Assembly: GCA_963765745.1 (NCBI GenBank)
Contig: CAVXXM010000001.1
Coordinates: 248,001 to 312,000, forward strand
Reading direction: 5' to 3'
DNA: 64,000 nucleotides
Source of the DNA: JAHFPN01 sp963765745
GTDB taxonomy: Bacteria > Pseudomonadota > Alphaproteobacteria > Rhizobiales > Xanthobacteraceae
A model generated the notes under the pieces. That model was not told where the DNA came from, did no database searches, and was given only the letters and a program-made list of their open reading frames with translations. Made by a program: the position numbers and the translations under genes. This document shows positions 18,800-27,322 of the stretch, in pieces; positions within the stretch are counted from its first letter, which is position 1; every line of letters starts with the position of its first letter.

Positions 18800-19210
18800 T
18801 TAGGCTGGCAGCATCGCGATCGCCTCGACCTCGATCAGTGCGCCGGCGCGGGCGAGCGCGGGCACGCCGATGGCGGTGCTGGCCGGGGGCGCCGCCATGT
18901 TCATGTGGCGGTTGCGCACATCGCGGAAAATCAGCACGTGCTTCTCGATATCGACCATGTAGGTGTTGATCTTGACGATATGCTCGACCCCGGCGCCGAC
19001 GGCGGCGAGCGCGGCTTTGATGTTCTCGAACGTCTGCTCGGCCTGGGCGCGAAAATCGCCCGGCGCGCCGACCACTTTTCCTTCGACGTCGAAGCCGAGC
19101 TGACCGGCGAGATAGATGATGCGGCCGGGGCCGGTGATCTCGACCACATGAGAATAGCCCGGCGGCTTGGAGAGCGTAGCCGGATTGAGGAAGCGCGGCT
19201 CGGTAGGCAT
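18800..19210 (-). CDS. Rid-family (YjgF/YER057c/UK114) protein lacking the catalytic arginine
   Basis: This 136-residue protein has the Rid fold (GRIIYLAGQLGFD, QAEQTFENIKAALAAVGAG, TYMVDIE). The canonical enamine/imine deaminase RidA has PARSCVEV with the essential arginine; here the aligned segment reads PASTAIGV, with serine in its place, followed by the usual IEVEAIA. That puts it among the Rid groups without proven deaminase activity. It heads an operon with the CaiB, 3-HIBDH-like and lactonase genes, so it may act on a reactive pathway intermediate; this is inference. Confidence 0.88.
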   Translation of the reverse strand: MPTEPRFLNPATLSKPPGYSHVVEITGPGRIIYLAGQLGFDVEGKVVGAPGDFRAQAEQTFENIKAALAAVGAGVEHIVKINTYMVDIEKHVLIFRDVRNRHMNMAAPPASTAIGVPALARAGALIEVEAIAMLPA

Positions 19211-19283
19211 GATGGGACTCCCTAAAAGATTATTTCGGACATTATAGATGAGAAAGCGACGGTCGAGATCGTTCCGGGCGGGA

Positions 19284-20378
19284 TCAGTCCATGCGATTCC
19301 AGGTCAGCAGACGAGAGGCGGCGTAGTTCCACACCGCGCCGATGAGCGCGCCGGCCAAGCCCGCCAGCCACCAGACCGGGTGCTCGAGATAAATGAGACT
19401 GGCCACACCGACATTGGCCACCGCACCCATCGAGCATACCAGGTAGAAGGTCGCCAGACCGCGCACGAATGCGAAGCCACGCAGGCGCTGGTCGCGGTAG
19501 GTAATCAAGTTGTTCAGGATGAAATTCGAGGTCATCGCGACGAACACCGCACCAACCTGCGCCAGCGCGAAGGACGCATTCGTTGCAAGCAACAAGTACA
19601 ACGCCGCGAGATGCACGAAGACGCCGGTGCCGCCCACCAGCACAAATAGGACGAAGCGCACCGGCACATAACGGCCGATCAGCTTATCCAAAATGAGCAG
19701 GCCGAATTGCCATGCCGCCATTCCATCGAGCTTGCTTGAGCCGTGCTGGCGCTCGCCGAACTGGTAGGGCAACTCGATGAATTTCAGCGGCCGCGGCGAC
19801 GATGCCATGATATCGAACAGGATCTTGAAGCCCTGTTGCGAGAGCTGGCGCACCGCGCCGTCGAACGCTTCGCGCCGAATGAGGAAAAAGCCGCTCATCG
19901 GGTCCTGCAAACCGACCTTGAACAGCAATTGCGCGATATAGACCGCGAGCCGGCTAATCCACTGCCGGCGCCAATCCCAGCCCTCCGTGCTGCCGCCCTC
20001 GGTGTAGCGGCTGGCTACCGCAAGATCGAGATCGCCCGTCTTCACGCGCTTCAGCATCGCCGGCAACAGCGTTTCGTCATGCTGCAGATCAGCGTCGATC
20101 ACCGCGACAAAGGGCGAGGACGACGACAGGATACCTTCGACACAGGCGCTGGACAGGCCGCGCCGGCCGATGCGCTGAATTACGCGCACGCGCCGGTCGC
20201 GCTGCGCAATGGCGCGCACGGCGTCCGCCGTTCCATCGGGAGAGTCGTCATCGACGAATACCGCCTGCCATTCGATGCCGGCCAGGATGCGCTCGAGACG
20301 ATCGAGCAGCGGCGCGACGTTGTCGCGCTCCTTGAACGTCGGAACGACAATCGTGAGTTCGATCGGAGCGTCGTTCAT
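19284..20378 (-). CDS. Glycosyltransferase family 2 fused to a GtrA-like membrane domain (dolichol-phosphate mannosyltransferase type)
   Basis: This 364-residue membrane protein would transfer a sugar from a nucleotide sugar to a polyprenyl phosphate at the inner membrane. The N-terminal GT2 domain (about 8-235) has VVPTFKERDN, VDDDSPDGT, the DADLQHDE motif (95-102) and GSSKL. The C-terminal domain (about 236-364) has four hydrophobic segments like GtrA flippase-type proteins, with NFILNNLITY. Bacterial DPMS enzymes fused to GtrA have been described. The ArnT-like glycosyltransferase next to it could use the lipid-linked sugar, a common pairing. Confidence 0.9.
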   Translation of the reverse strand: MNDAPIELTIVVPTFKERDNVAPLLDRLERILAGIEWQAVFVDDDSPDGTADAVRAIAQRDRRVRVIQRIGRRGLSSACVEGILSSSSPFVAVIDADLQHDETLLPAMLKRVKTGDLDLAVASRYTEGGSTEGWDWRRQWISRLAVYIAQLLFKVGLQDPMSGFFLIRREAFDGAVRQLSQQGFKILFDIMASSPRPLKFIELPYQFGERQHGSSKLDGMAAWQFGLLILDKLIGRYVPVRFVLFVLVGGTGVFVHLAALYLLLATNASFALAQVGAVFVAMTSNFILNNLITYRDQRLRGFAFVRGLATFYLVCSMGAVANVGVASLIYLEHPVWWLAGLAGALIGAVWNYAASRLLTWNRMD

Positions 20379-20412
20379 GGCCGAGAACTGGCTAGGCTCA
20401 TCGAGCTATTGT

Positions 20413-22041
20413 CTAGCGTGAACCCGGCGGAGGCAATGGCAAGGGATAGGGTCGGTAGTAGTCCGTCGCGAAAAAGATCGGGATGGTGACGACGATCGCC
20501 CCACCGCGATAAATATCGACGCGCTCCAGCAACTCGATTTTACGAAAATATGCTCCGTAGATGCGCTCGGCGGCGCCGACATAGTCGTCCGTTCCGATAA
20601 TCAACGCATCCCAACCGGCAAATTTGCGGTGATCCCAGCCGAACGCGATATTTCGCGGATCATCGCATAAGCAAACGACCGGCAAATCCCTGCCAAGCTG
20701 CACGTCGACCCGGCCGGCCTCAAACCACTGCCCACCAACCGCAAAGAGCCGCTGCTTGGTGAGCAGACCGCGCTTGCGGACAGCTTCGCGCACCTCCTTC
20801 CAGTCATGCCCCTCCAAAGTCGGGTCGTTGATCTGCTTCACGATCGGCGCGAGCGGGCTCGGTACCAGATATCGCATCCAACCCGTCGTCGTCTGGGAGA
20901 CAAGCACGAGAACGATAGCGACGATCCCGACCGCGGAAGCGAACAGAAATACGCGTGTCGTGCGGTCGCCTCGATTGAGTTGCTCCAGGATCAGCGAGCC
21001 GAGCAGAGGAAACAGCAGAAGGTAGCCGGGCGCCTGCCAATGGAAGTGCCAACCCAACGGCGCCCATAGTGCGGCGATGGTGAACACGAATATCGGCAGC
21101 GTGGCTGCGCAACACAGGAACCAGCTCTTGATGTCGCGCCGACCCCGCATCAGCCCCAACGCATAGGACTGGATCATCGGAACCCAGATCCACGGGCCGA
21201 TCCACGCAGCCTGGCCGAGAAGACTGCGCAACAACCAATCCGGCCGGATCCCCTCGCTTTCGACGATGCGTCCGCCCTGAAATCCGAACGAGACGCCACC
21301 ATTTTGCCAATTCCAGATCAGCACCGGGCTGAATAAGGCAAGCGCAACCAGCGCTCCCAGATATGGTCCCGGCTCAGCGAACCAGCGGCGGCGCTCGCGA
21401 CTCGTCAGCGCAAAAGCGACGAGGCCCAGGATCACCAGTACGGCGTGGTATTTGGCCAGCAAGGCGAGCCCGAACCAGAATCCTGCGGCCAGCCACGGCA
21501 GAATGCGCGGTCGCGGCGACGGATCGAAGGACAGCCGCGCCAGGCACAATGTGCCAGCCAACAGCGTCAACATGAGCGGCCCATCCGGCTGCATCCATCC
21601 GCCAACGCTGATCGTGAACACGGGCGAGAGGTTGAACAGGAACGCTCCGATCGCCCCGGCACGCTCGTTGAATAGAACCGCGCCAAGCCGGTACATCAGC
21701 CACGTCGTCGCGATGAACATGAGCACGAACGGAACGCGCAGCACGAAGACCCACTCGGAGCCGGTGAGCTTCATCGTCGCCCAGACGATCCATAGAAAGA
21801 GCGGCGGCTGGTCGAAATAGCTGAGCGCCAAGTGGCGGGCCGTCGCCAAGTAATAGGCTTCGCCATTGCCGAACCCAATCGCGGCCGCCGCGAACAAACG
21901 AATGACGGTGCCGATGACGATCGTCCACACGACGAGTCGCACAGGGCGTTCGATGCCGAAGTTCGAGAACCCGTGGATCAAATTGGCGAATCGCGACCGC
22001 GATTCCGACCCGGCGCCAATCTCGGTTGGGCGGCTACTCAT
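20413..22041 (-). CDS. GT39/ArnT-like polyprenyl-phosphate-dependent membrane glycosyltransferase
   Basis: This 542-residue protein has about ten to twelve hydrophobic segments and a periplasmic C-terminal domain. The first loop holds NGEAYYLATARHLALSYFDQPPLF, the acidic region expected for PMT/ArnT enzymes that transfer sugars from lipid carriers to lipid A, protein or cell-surface glycans on the outside of the inner membrane. It lies upstream of the GT2-GtrA gene on the same strand (about 34 bp apart), which likely supplies its donor. The proline-rich end (PYPLPLPPPGSR) is unusual but short. The acceptor is unknown. Confidence 0.85.
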   Translation of the reverse strand: MSSRPTEIGAGSESRSRFANLIHGFSNFGIERPVRLVVWTIVIGTVIRLFAAAAIGFGNGEAYYLATARHLALSYFDQPPLFLWIVWATMKLTGSEWVFVLRVPFVLMFIATTWLMYRLGAVLFNERAGAIGAFLFNLSPVFTISVGGWMQPDGPLMLTLLAGTLCLARLSFDPSPRPRILPWLAAGFWFGLALLAKYHAVLVILGLVAFALTSRERRRWFAEPGPYLGALVALALFSPVLIWNWQNGGVSFGFQGGRIVESEGIRPDWLLRSLLGQAAWIGPWIWVPMIQSYALGLMRGRRDIKSWFLCCAATLPIFVFTIAALWAPLGWHFHWQAPGYLLLFPLLGSLILEQLNRGDRTTRVFLFASAVGIVAIVLVLVSQTTTGWMRYLVPSPLAPIVKQINDPTLEGHDWKEVREAVRKRGLLTKQRLFAVGGQWFEAGRVDVQLGRDLPVVCLCDDPRNIAFGWDHRKFAGWDALIIGTDDYVGAAERIYGAYFRKIELLERVDIYRGGAIVVTIPIFFATDYYRPYPLPLPPPGSR

Positions 22042-22110
22042 GGGGTCATGCGGAAAAGCGCGCTCATTTGGGGAGCGTCAGGCAGTGGCCACACCGGATC
22101 GCGAGTGATT

Positions 22111-22187
<77 letters not shown>

Positions 22188-22274
22188 CCAAATCGTGATT
22201 TCCGGCCGCAAGCTGCGATCGGCAACCGGTATGTAGCAATTGAAACCGCGGGTGGGAAGGGCTGATCCTTCAAC

Positions 22275-23198
22275 ATGACAGCGTTTTCCGGTACGCGAAA
22301 AGCCCAAATGCCCCCCAAACCCACGCTAAGACCGCAAGGCCCGATCGGAACCGCGCTCGCCGCGGTCGCCCGCGACATATTCGGCGAGGCGCGGGCGGCG
22401 CTCGCCGACCGGCGCCGGCCCGATGCCGAGCGCATCCACGATTTTCGCAAGGCCTTGAAACGATGGCGCGCGCTGCTCCGCCTGTTGGAGCCGCCGCTTG
22501 GCGATGCCGCGCGCACGTTGCGCAAGTCGGCCCGCGAGCTAGCCCGGTCGCTTACGCGCACACGCGATGCCCAATCCGCGCTCGATGCAATCGACGATCT
22601 CGAGAAGGAAGAGCGCGCGCTGTCAAAGCGTATATTGGCGACGCTGCGTCAGCGATTGCAGGCCACAAAACGCCGGCGCGAGCGAGCGACGCACGATCCC
22701 GTGCTCCGCCGGCGCCTGCGCTTGCGGCTGAACGCCGCCGAGCGCGCGGCGCAGCGCTGGACGCTCGACGACGTCGACTTCGATACGATCTCTGCCGGCT
22801 TGACCGAGACCTACCGGCGCGCGCGGCGCGCGATCCCCGATACCTGGACGCGAGCCACGGCCGAAGAGTTGCACGAGCTGCGCAAACGCGTGGTCGAACA
22901 TCGCTACCAGATGGAGCTCGTGGAATCGCTCTGGCCGCGTTTCGGAAAACTATGGGTCGAGGAGACGCAACGGCTGCGCGGCCGGCTCGGCGCGCATCAG
23001 GACCTCGCCGTGCTGGCAGGGCTTGCCGCGCCGCATCGGCCGCTCGCCCATTGGCGCTCGAAGCTCGCCCCAATGATCGCCAAGCGCAAGGCCGACCACG
23101 TTGCGGCCGCCGCGCGTATCGCCGGAAGACTGTTCGCCGAGCGGCCGAAGGCTTTCCGCCGGAGGCTTTCGGCCTTGTGGACGGGCCGCGCTCGCTGA
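22275..23198 (+). CDS. CHAD domain-containing protein
   Basis: This arginine-rich alpha-helical protein of 307 residues has a CHAD domain (conserved histidine alpha-helical). It contains the histidines of the two repeats: ERIHDFRKALKRWRALLRLL near residue 60, and ELHELRKRVVEHRYQMELV near 205. CHAD domains bind inorganic polyphosphate, often near polyphosphate granules or beside CYTH phosphatases. No CYTH domain is fused here. The start at 22275 has no strong site; an internal ATG at 22308 is an alternative. Confidence 0.85.
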   Translation: MTAFSGTRKAQMPPKPTLRPQGPIGTALAAVARDIFGEARAALADRRRPDAERIHDFRKALKRWRALLRLLEPPLGDAARTLRKSARELARSLTRTRDAQSALDAIDDLEKEERALSKRILATLRQRLQATKRRRERATHDPVLRRRLRLRLNAAERAAQRWTLDDVDFDTISAGLTETYRRARRAIPDTWTRATAEELHELRKRVVEHRYQMELVESLWPRFGKLWVEETQRLRGRLGAHQDLAVLAGLAAPHRPLAHWRSKLAPMIAKRKADHVAAAARIAGRLFAERPKAFRRRLSALWTGRAR

Positions 23199-23287
23199 GC
23201 CCGCCAAAGACCCGTGACCGGCGAATGAAACCTGTTAGGCTTTGATGGGCCCGAGGAGGGCTTGGGAGCCAAAATGGGAGAAGCGTC

Positions 23288-23488
23288 ATGGCCGTTGCAA
23301 GGGTAAGCAAGATCACCGCCTCTTCATCGAAGGGATTTCAGGAAGCCGCACAGGAAGGCATGAATCGCGCGATGAAAACCTTGCGCGGCGTCACCGGCTT
23401 CGAAATCCTCTCGCAGAAAGTCAAGGTCGAGCGGGGCAAGATCGCCGAGTATCGCGTGACCATGGAAGTCACGTTCATTCTCGAATAA
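23288..23488 (+). CDS. Dodecin family small flavin-binding protein
   Basis: This 66-residue protein matches the dodecin fold in length and pattern: a short strand, one helix (SKGFQEAAQEGMNRAMKTL) and two strands (FEILSQKVKVE, IAEYRVTMEVTF). Dodecins form 12-subunit shells that store flavin or CoA. The tryptophan that stacks on flavin in characterised dodecins (DWFEV in the mycobacterial protein) is replaced by glycine here (TGFEI), so flavin binding may differ. It lies alone, about 90 bp after the CHAD gene. ATG at 23288. Confidence 0.88.
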   Translation: MAVARVSKITASSSKGFQEAAQEGMNRAMKTLRGVTGFEILSQKVKVERGKIAEYRVTMEVTFILE

Positions 23489-23557
23489 TCCGCTTCACCT
23501 CCGCAGTGCCGCGCGGTATTCCTTCTGCCTGACCCGTTGACGCTGCGAGTCCGAGCA

Positions 23558-24892
23558 ATGCCGCATTCCAAGCCCGCCGCCCCGACCGCGAGCATGTCGG
23601 TATTCGACGGCGTCGCGATGCTGGTCGGCATTGTGATCGGCATCGGCATTTTCAAGACCCCTTCCCTGGTCGCGGCCAATGTCGGCAGCGAGGCGGCGTT
23701 CATCGGCGTCTGGATGCTCGGCGGAATCATCGCGCTCGTGGGTGCGCTCTGTTACGCGGAACTGGGCAGCGCGCACCCGAACGCGGGCGGCGAATATCAT
23801 TTTCTCTCGCGCGCATACGGGCAGTCGGTGGGACTGCTGTTCGCCTGGGCGCGCGGAACGGTGATCCAGACCGGCGCGATCGCCGCCGTCGGGTTCGTCT
23901 ACGGCGACTATGCGTCCAACCTGATTCCACTCGGCCCGTTCGGTCCTTCGATCCATGCCGGCATCGCGGTGCTGGCGCTTACCGCGATCAACCTGATCGG
24001 AACGCCGCAGGGCAAACGCACCCAGGTGCTGCTCACGGCGCTCACCGTGACCGCCGTGCTGGTCGTGATTGTCGCGGGATTCAGCGCTCGCGCGCCCGTT
24101 GCGGCAGCCGCGGCTCCATCGGCGCCGTCACTGGGCGCGGTGGGATTCGCCATGGTGTTCGTGCTTCTCACTTATGGCGGGTGGAACGAAGCGGCTTACC
24201 TCACCGGCGAGCTGAAGGACGTGCGGCGCAATATGGCCAAGACCCTGCTGATCGCGACCGGATCGGTGATGGCGATCTATCTTTTGATGAATCTCGCCTA
24301 TCTCAACGCATTCGGACTCGAAGGCCTGCGGCGGACCAACGCGGTGGGAGCGGATCTGATGCGCTTGGTGGCGGGCGACGCGGGCGCCGTTCTGTTGAGC
24401 CTGATCGTCTGCGTGTGCGCGCTCAGCACCTTGAACGCCACGATCTTCACCGGCGCGCGGGTCTATTACGCGCTCGGAAGCGACATTTCCACGATCCGCG
24501 TGCTCGGCGTATGGGACGCTCGCGGTCACAAACCGGGCAATGCGCTGCTGCTGCAGTGCTCCATCGCGCTGGCCCTGATCGTGTTCGGCGCGGCGACGCG
24601 CGAGGGGTTCGAGGCGATGGTGGCCTACACCGCGCCGGTGTTCTGGTTCTTCTTGCTCTTGGTCGCGCTCTCGATCTTCGTGTTTCGCCGCCGCGACCCC
24701 GAGGCACTGCGCTATCGCATGCCGTTTTATCCGCTACCGCCGATTCTACTCAGCGTGGCCGCGGCCTGGATGGTCTATTCCAGCCTCGCCTATGCGGGCG
24801 TAGGCGCGATCGTCGGTGTCGTGGTGCTGCTCGCCGGCACGCCGCTCCTCTTGATCGGCAGGCGGCAGACGTCGGGTTCGGACCGGACCTAG
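23558..24892 (+). CDS. APC-family amino acid/polyamine permease
   Basis: This integral membrane transporter of 444 residues has about 12 hydrophobic segments. It shows the APC unwound first helix, GIVIGIGIFKTP, with the glycine-rich substrate loop, then ELGSAHPNAGGEYHFL in segment 2. These features place it with L-amino-acid exchangers and permeases of the LAT/AdiC type. The ATG at 23558 leads into the cytoplasmic tail; a TTG 21 bases earlier is possible. It converges on the unknown exported gene 27 bp away. The amino acid transported cannot be assigned. Confidence 0.88.
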   Translation: MPHSKPAAPTASMSVFDGVAMLVGIVIGIGIFKTPSLVAANVGSEAAFIGVWMLGGIIALVGALCYAELGSAHPNAGGEYHFLSRAYGQSVGLLFAWARGTVIQTGAIAAVGFVYGDYASNLIPLGPFGPSIHAGIAVLALTAINLIGTPQGKRTQVLLTALTVTAVLVVIVAGFSARAPVAAAAAPSAPSLGAVGFAMVFVLLTYGGWNEAAYLTGELKDVRRNMAKTLLIATGSVMAIYLLMNLAYLNAFGLEGLRRTNAVGADLMRLVAGDAGAVLLSLIVCVCALSTLNATIFTGARVYYALGSDISTIRVLGVWDARGHKPGNALLLQCSIALALIVFGAATREGFEAMVAYTAPVFWFFLLLVALSIFVFRRRDPEALRYRMPFYPLPPILLSVAAAWMVYSSLAYAGVGAIVGVVVLLAGTPLLLIGRRQTSGSDRT

Positions 24893-24919
24893 CGAAAAGG
24901 CGCGGCGCGGCCGAGTACA

Positions 24920-26023
24920 CTATCGGCTCGCGGCTTTCGCCGGTTTCTTCACGGCCAGCAGCAAGTTGGATTCGTTGGGCCGCCAGCGATAGCCGATGCC
25001 GAAATCCAGCTTGCGCGGCTTCCCCTGCTGATAGAGCTGACGCAGCTTGGACTGATAGTGCTCGGGAAACACGCCGATCGGGCCGACATAGGTGCCGAAC
25101 AGGTTGAGCTGCCACTCGTCGGGCTTGAACGCGAACAGCGGAATGCCGGAATCATCCTGCACAATCGTCTGGCTGTTCTCGACGAGGAATTGGCGGATGC
25201 GCGAGAACGACTGCCGATGGATAAGATAGGATGCGCTCTTCAGGAACGCGTCGCCGGGTGCGAGCTTCTCGCAAAACTTGAGAAAGCCGCTGTTTTTCAC
25301 GCCCGAGTCGGATAGATCGGTGCGGAAATAATAGAGGGTCTGCGGCGCATCATCGCCGCGTGAAAACACGATCTTCACGCCGTCGACGGCCTGCCGGGCG
25401 CGCACCTGATCGACCGGCGTGACATTGCCGTCCTTATCCAAATTCACCAGGCTCACGTCTTTGATCGTATTTCCGGAACGCGCGATGAACACGTACAAGA
25501 TCGGCAGCGTGCCGCTCAGCTCGCCCTGCTGCAGCTGCTGCCTCATATGCGCGGTGATGAAGAAGCTGAGATTCAAGGCGGTATTCAGCGAGGCGCGAAG
25601 GCCCGGCAGCGAGTTGCGCGACCGCTCGGTGATTTCGGGAACGCGGCCGACCGGTTCGAGACCGGCCAGCACATAGGTCGATGCATTCGGAAAGAATGCG
25701 TTGGCATACAAGAAGTCGGGGCCGCTGAACGTATAGAACAACGTACCGCGCCGTTCCTTCAGATTTTCCGCGGACCAGGTACGTATTTTCGAAATCTGTT
25801 CGCGGTCGAGTTTTTTCCAGGCCGCGTCGAAGGAACGGGCATGCTGCTGCCAGCCCGCGTCGCGGGTGAATTTCATCAGCGGCGATTCGGCGGAGGGCTG
25901 CATGCCGGCGAGATAGCGCGCGGCATCGTCGGCGCGGGAAGCCTCGGCGGACACCGCGGCATGAGACGCAACGAAATAGATCAGGCCGGCGACGAGGGCA
26001 GTAGCCTTCGTGGAAAACGGCAT
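24920..26023 (-). CDS. Exported protein of unknown function
   Basis: This 367-residue protein is not a recognised family. It has a signal peptide (1-25, ending in AVSAEA). The mature part is mixed alpha/beta with an LFYTFSGPDFLYANAFFPNA segment near 95-115, and single cysteines that do not suggest heme binding. The C-terminus ends in basic residues. It is divergent from the esterase-like gene with about 200 bp between them. A role in the periplasm or cell surface is all that can be said. Confidence 0.6.
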   Translation of the reverse strand: MPFSTKATALVAGLIYFVASHAAVSAEASRADDAARYLAGMQPSAESPLMKFTRDAGWQQHARSFDAAWKKLDREQISKIRTWSAENLKERRGTLFYTFSGPDFLYANAFFPNASTYVLAGLEPVGRVPEITERSRNSLPGLRASLNTALNLSFFITAHMRQQLQQGELSGTLPILYVFIARSGNTIKDVSLVNLDKDGNVTPVDQVRARQAVDGVKIVFSRGDDAPQTLYYFRTDLSDSGVKNSGFLKFCEKLAPGDAFLKSASYLIHRQSFSRIRQFLVENSQTIVQDDSGIPLFAFKPDEWQLNLFGTYVGPIGVFPEHYQSKLRQLYQQGKPRKLDFGIGYRWRPNESNLLLAVKKPAKAASR

Positions 26024-26222
26024 TCTCGGAATCCTCCGGTGCAGGTCCCTTTTTCAGGAAAACGCGGCAATGAACAAGTCCGAAAATGACTTAGTTTTCG
26101 GCTCGATACGAGCCTGGCGCACGCCCGCACCCTCGTCTTGGCAACCACGATCCCGTCGTGATTCAATCTTAAGAGTGTCGGTGTTCAGTCGATTCCCCGG
26201 CCGAAATGCAGAGGGAACAGCT

Positions 26223-27242
26223 TTGCCAGCCCTACGCTCGCCGCTGATCGCAGTCGTGCTCTGCGCGCTCGCTTCCCTCGCGCTGCAGGCGCAAACGCTC
26301 GCCGCTCCGCGCGATCTGCGTGCTGAGACCAGCCCGCTCCTCCCATTGCAACTGGCCCAAGTACCCGTCCCAGCCCGAAAACCGAGCAAGACCAAGCTCG
26401 TCGAGTTCGAATATGCCCCCTTCCCGTTCGAAGGCACCGATCCGCGCACCGGCCGGCCATTCATCAACGCCGACGAAACCGGCCGGCCTGGCCGCGTCAC
26501 GCGCGGCGGCTTCAAACCGGAGGATCAGACCTACGCCGACCAGCGCGTGCTGCTGCACATCCCCGAAGGCTTCGATGTCCGCCGGCCGGCCGCCATTGTC
26601 GTGTTCTTCCACGGTCATCGGGCGACGATCGCGAGCGACGTGCTCACGCGGCAGCGGGTGGCGGAGCAAATCTCCCTGTCGCATGCCAACGCGGTGCTGG
26701 TCGCGCCCCAGTTCGCGGTGAACGCGGCGGATTCCAGCGCCGGCAGCTTCTGGGAGCCCGATCTATTCAGGCTCTTTCTCGAGGAGACTTCCGAGCAACT
26801 TGCGCTGCTGAACGGGGTGCCCGGCACCACGCTGATTTTCGACCGTATGCCGGTCATCATCATCGGCTATAGCGGCGGCTATTCGCCGACGGCCTGGGCC
26901 ATCCATCACAGCAGCACGAACAAGCGCCTGCGCGGCGTCGTCCTGCTCGATGCGCTCTATGGCGAACTCGACAAGTTCGAGACCTGGATCAAGCGCGACC
27001 GCAGCCGCTTCTTCGTCAGCGCCTATCTCGGCTCCACGCGCGCCAGGAATCTCGAATTGCAGCGAACCCTGGCGGACCAGAACATCCCGCTCCGCACCTC
27101 GCTCGAGCCGCGATTGCGGCCCGGCAGCGTGGTCTTCATCGCCGGCGGCGCCGATGAGCGGCACAGCAGTTTCGTGACGCAAGCCTGGACCGCCAATCCG
27201 ATCAGCGATCTGCTCAACCGGTTGCCCGAATACCGCCGCTGA
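26223..27242 (+). CDS. Exported alpha/beta-hydrolase-like protein
   Basis: This 339-residue protein begins with a signal peptide (LIAVVLCALASLALQAQ, cleaved near LAAP). The mature part has an alpha/beta-hydrolase core: AIVVFFHGHRA (oxyanion region), VIIIGYSGGYSPTAWA with the nucleophile elbow GYSGG, a VLLDALYG strand, and a late VFIAGGADERHSSFV that could carry the histidine. The TTG start at 26223 is chosen because a GAGGG site lies 7 bases upstream and the leader begins there; earlier ATG codons add a non-protein-like N-terminus. The substrate is unknown. It could be an envelope esterase or a peptidase. Confidence 0.68.
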   Translation: MPALRSPLIAVVLCALASLALQAQTLAAPRDLRAETSPLLPLQLAQVPVPARKPSKTKLVEFEYAPFPFEGTDPRTGRPFINADETGRPGRVTRGGFKPEDQTYADQRVLLHIPEGFDVRRPAAIVVFFHGHRATIASDVLTRQRVAEQISLSHANAVLVAPQFAVNAADSSAGSFWEPDLFRLFLEETSEQLALLNGVPGTTLIFDRMPVIIIGYSGGYSPTAWAIHHSSTNKRLRGVVLLDALYGELDKFETWIKRDRSRFFVSAYLGSTRARNLELQRTLADQNIPLRTSLEPRLRPGSVVFIAGGADERHSSFVTQAWTANPISDLLNRLPEYRR

Positions 27243-27260
27243 CGCCGGCGCATAAAAAAA

Positions 27261-27290
27261 CCGCCGCGGATTTCTCTGCGGCGGCTTTCG
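27261..27290. terminator. Bidirectional hairpin terminator
   Basis: CCGCCGC (27261-27267) pairs with GCGGCGG (27278-27284). An A run lies just before it (AAAAAAA, 27254-27260) and a T-rich tail (CTTTCGTTT) after. It lies between the converging hydrolase and Bug genes and can end transcription from both sides. Confidence 0.8.
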
Positions 27291-27322
27291 TTTCGATACC
27301 GAAGCGGCTCAGCCGAGCGCCG

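Noticed and set aside
26010..26222. N-terminal extension of the esterase-like protein
   Set aside because: It has no leader or fold-like sequence, overlaps the divergent gene start, and a proper ribosome site with a signal peptide exists at the TTG start at 26223.
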